Assembly (NCBI GenBank): GCA_025612375.1
Contig: JAAXKN010000008.1
Span: 62,001 to 126,000, forward strand
DNA: 64,000 nt
Origin: Ignavibacteria bacterium
GTDB lineage: Bacteria; Bacteroidota; Ignavibacteria; Ignavibacteriales; SURF-24
Direction of reading: 5' to 3'
The translations under genes were made by a program, and so were the position numbers. The notes under the pieces were generated by a model. It saw nothing but the letters and a program-made list of their open reading frames with translations, made no database searches and had not been told where the DNA came from. Positions 62,569 to 64,000 of this stretch are shown here, one piece after another; positions within the stretch are counted from its first letter, which is position 1; the number at the start of each line of letters is the position of its first letter.

Positions 62569-63507
62569 ATGAAAAAAGCCTTTTTGTTCGTTTTATTCCT
62601 TTTCTTCCACCAGGCCTACGGACAGAATATACCGGCCTACTACACATTGGATAAAGATCTTTCAAAATCGCTTCAGGAAATAGTGAACTCACTCGGCCTG
62701 AATAAGGATTTTAACGTTGGTGAGGATGGCCTGGAACAGATCTCATTTGCCGTAATAGACCTCAACGGTCCCAAACCCGTGATCGGTGGTGTGAACATGG
62801 ATAACTTTATTTATCCTGCCAGCGTTTATAAGATGTATGTGGCGGCACAGGTGCTTGCGCAGGTAAGCGAAGGGAAGCATTCACTGCTCGAACCCTACGT
62901 TGTCAAGGCTCCCAATGATGTAGACAGCAGGACCGAGCTTAAAGATCCGCGTCCGGTTATAAAAGAAGGCGACACCCTGACAATCAATTACCTTCTGGAT
63001 CTTATGATCACAAGAAGCGACAACTCGGCCGCCAACTGCATGATTGATATTGCAGGCCGTCCCGCTATCAACGATATGATGCACCGCTATGGCTGGCAGG
63101 GAAGCGAAGTAACACGCAAGTTCTTAAAAAGGAAATTTGAGGACCCGGGCTACGATACCGTGCGCAGCACAATGACATGTGCACTCCACGGGGCCGATTT
63201 TATGTACAGGATCTACACCAATGATATGATTAATCCCTGGGTGAGCATGCAGCTTAAGACATTCTTAGGGCGTCAGCTGGATAAGTCCAAACTCTTCGCG
63301 GGATTGCCGCCGAACGTAATGTATTACAACAAGACCGGCTGGTTCAGCTACTGGACAAACGATGTGGGCATTGTTGATGATGGAAAGATAAGATACATAA
63401 TTTCGTGCTTCATGCCGCTTACAGAAGACGAGGCAGGACCCAAGATGAAAGAGATCTCCGCGCGCGTCTACAAACTGATATCCGAGCGCCACAAAAAGCA
63501 GTCATAA
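62569..63507 (+). CDS. Exported serine hydrolase with class A beta-lactamase fold
   Basis: A 312-residue exported protein with a signal peptide (1-18, ending AYGQ). The three class A motifs are present: Ser85-x2-Lys88 (SVYK), Ser150-Asp-Asn and Lys255-Thr-Gly. The general-base Glu of the omega loop (ExxLN) is not evident, so it may be a penicillin-interacting or peptidase-type enzyme rather than an antibiotic-degrading beta-lactamase. GAGGAG five bases before the ATG supports the start. Confidence 0.88.
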   Translation: MKKAFLFVLFLFFHQAYGQNIPAYYTLDKDLSKSLQEIVNSLGLNKDFNVGEDGLEQISFAVIDLNGPKPVIGGVNMDNFIYPASVYKMYVAAQVLAQVSEGKHSLLEPYVVKAPNDVDSRTELKDPRPVIKEGDTLTINYLLDLMITRSDNSAANCMIDIAGRPAINDMMHRYGWQGSEVTRKFLKRKFEDPGYDTVRSTMTCALHGADFMYRIYTNDMINPWVSMQLKTFLGRQLDKSKLFAGLPPNVMYYNKTGWFSYWTNDVGIVDDGKIRYIISCFMPLTEDEAGPKMKEISARVYKLISERHKKQS

Positions 63508-63523
63508 TTTACCATTTCGGTAG

Positions 63524-63543
63524 GGGCGCACGGCGGTGCGCCC
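63524..63543. repeat. GGGCGCAC/GTGCGCCC palindrome
   Basis: An eight-bp stem (63524-63531 with 63536-63543) with a four-base loop, 17 bp after the serine hydrolase stop. A short T-rich tail follows, so it may double as a terminator; it also resembles common intergenic palindromes. Confidence 0.65.
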
Positions 63544-63685
63544 TTCGTTAAATCATCCCGCACATAAAAAACAATATTTTTCCGCTGTGATTTTTCCCCT
63601 TTCCTTTTTCCAGGAAAATTTTATTATTAAATAAAGAGTGGATCCCGCCGGAGAACGATAATAAAACAAAGTAAGGGAGGGGAGC

Positions 63686-63847
63686 ATGTTGTACATATTC
63701 CTGTACCTGGCCGTATTTGTATTATGGGTAGTAATTGAGATGGTAACTGCGCCGAAAGGGTATGAAGATGAAAACGGGTTCCACTACGGAACACCGCCGG
63801 CAAGCGACCTGAAAAGGGAACTCCGAAGAAGCATTAATCTCAACTGA
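63686..63847 (+). CDS. Small membrane protein, 53 aa
   Basis: A short gene with a strong Shine-Dalgarno (AAGGGAGGGGAG, 63673-63684) directly before the ATG. The product has one N-terminal membrane helix (about residues 2-22, YIFLYLAVFVLWVVIEMVT cut here) and a hydrophilic tail ending LRRSINLN. A strong terminator begins 15 bases after the TGA, so it looks like a complete independent unit. Function unknown. Confidence 0.72.
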   Translation: MLYIFLYLAVFVLWVVIEMVTAPKGYEDENGFHYGTPPASDLKRELRRSINLN

Positions 63848-63861
63848 CATTGAACAAAACC

Positions 63862-63902
63862 AAAAAAGGCTGTCCTGAAAGCAATTCGGGGCAGCCTTTT
63901 TT
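63862..63902 (+). terminator. Intrinsic terminator after the 53-aa gene
   Basis: AAAAAAGGCTG (63862-63872) pairs with CAGCCTTTTTT (63892-63902), with an inner CCTGAA/TTCGGG stem. A T-run is included. The remaining 98 bp to the window end show nothing recognisable. Confidence 0.92.
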
Positions 63903-64000
63903 GTTAATCTCCCCATCCCGACTGAATCTTTTGGCATCAACCCATTTACAAATTGTTTTTGCTTTAAAGCCGCTGACCGCGGCATCTGGATATAACAGCT

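Noticed and set aside
62569-63507. Antibiotic-resistance beta-lactamase
   Set aside because: The omega-loop glutamate is not visible and the protein sits among housekeeping genes, so a resistance label is not supported.
63722-63985. 87-aa minus-strand frame near the right end
   Set aside because: It overlaps the 53-aa gene and crosses its strong terminator; no ribosome-binding site or domain is visible.

Overview
The window looks like a chromosomal segment of a Gram-negative member of the Bacteroidota/Ignavibacteria side of the FCB group. The pointers are a secreted protein at 14071-16443 that ends in a type IX secretion (T9SS) sorting domain with the motif YQNYPNPFN, a DUF5916-type outer-membrane protein, PEGA/DUF5683-like and WD40 lipoproteins, and an LPS heptose epimerase. 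Several genes have clear Shine-Dalgarno sites and three promoters resemble sigma-70 TTGACA/TATAAT promoters, so I favour Ignavibacteria over classical Bacteroidia. This assignment is inference. No rRNA, tRNA, CRISPR array, integrase or transposase was seen.

Layout. 1-13.7 kb: the 3' part of glnD, murI, a Nudix hydrolase, DUF1232 coupled to an S9 peptidase, an NDP-sugar pyrophosphorylase, metK-ahcY, a cluster of TCCGGA palindromes, an AmrS-type radical SAM enzyme and a Lon-family protease. 14-25 kb: a T9SS cargo protein, a SUI1/YciH factor, an unrecognised 392-aa protein, class I FBP aldolase, a membrane cytochrome c, topoisomerase IB and metH. With metK and ahcY, metH completes the activated methyl cycle. 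25-42 kb: hldD, a MutT-type Nudix protein, an alpha/beta hydrolase, a BaiN-like flavoprotein, a PEGA protein and WD40 lipoprotein, a GH13 enzyme, dnaG, an ICMT-like methyltransferase with an N-acetylmuramoyl-alanine amidase, and carAB.

42.5-52 kb is the accessory part. A minus-strand cluster (76-aa protein, histidine kinase, NarL-type response regulator, then an exported 150-aa protein and a membrane protein) is divergent from a plus-strand cluster (stand-alone TIR-domain protein, unknown 154-aa protein, 64-aa single-pass membrane protein, then a DUF5916 outer-membrane protein). The roughly 550 bp between them carries six copies of a palindrome TCAGTA-N4/5-TACTGA and two copies of a second palindrome AAAAGT-N4-ACTTTT. 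They are arranged as near mirror images, and the outermost site on each side directly abuts a predicted -35 box. I read this as a two-component-controlled TIR system and regard it as the best candidate for something undescribed. Beyond it lies a HTH-ImmA metallopeptidase/PIN-domain pair of the toxin-antitoxin or stress-regulator kind, whose PIN gene contains one more perfect copy of the palindrome.

52-64 kb: galM, an SbcD/Rad50-like nuclease-ATPase pair without a visible zinc hook, a hydrolase, a class II photolyase, DinB, peptidase T, a CDF transporter, a beta-lactamase-fold serine hydrolase and a 53-aa membrane protein. Intergenic palindromic repeats of several families lie between these housekeeping genes.
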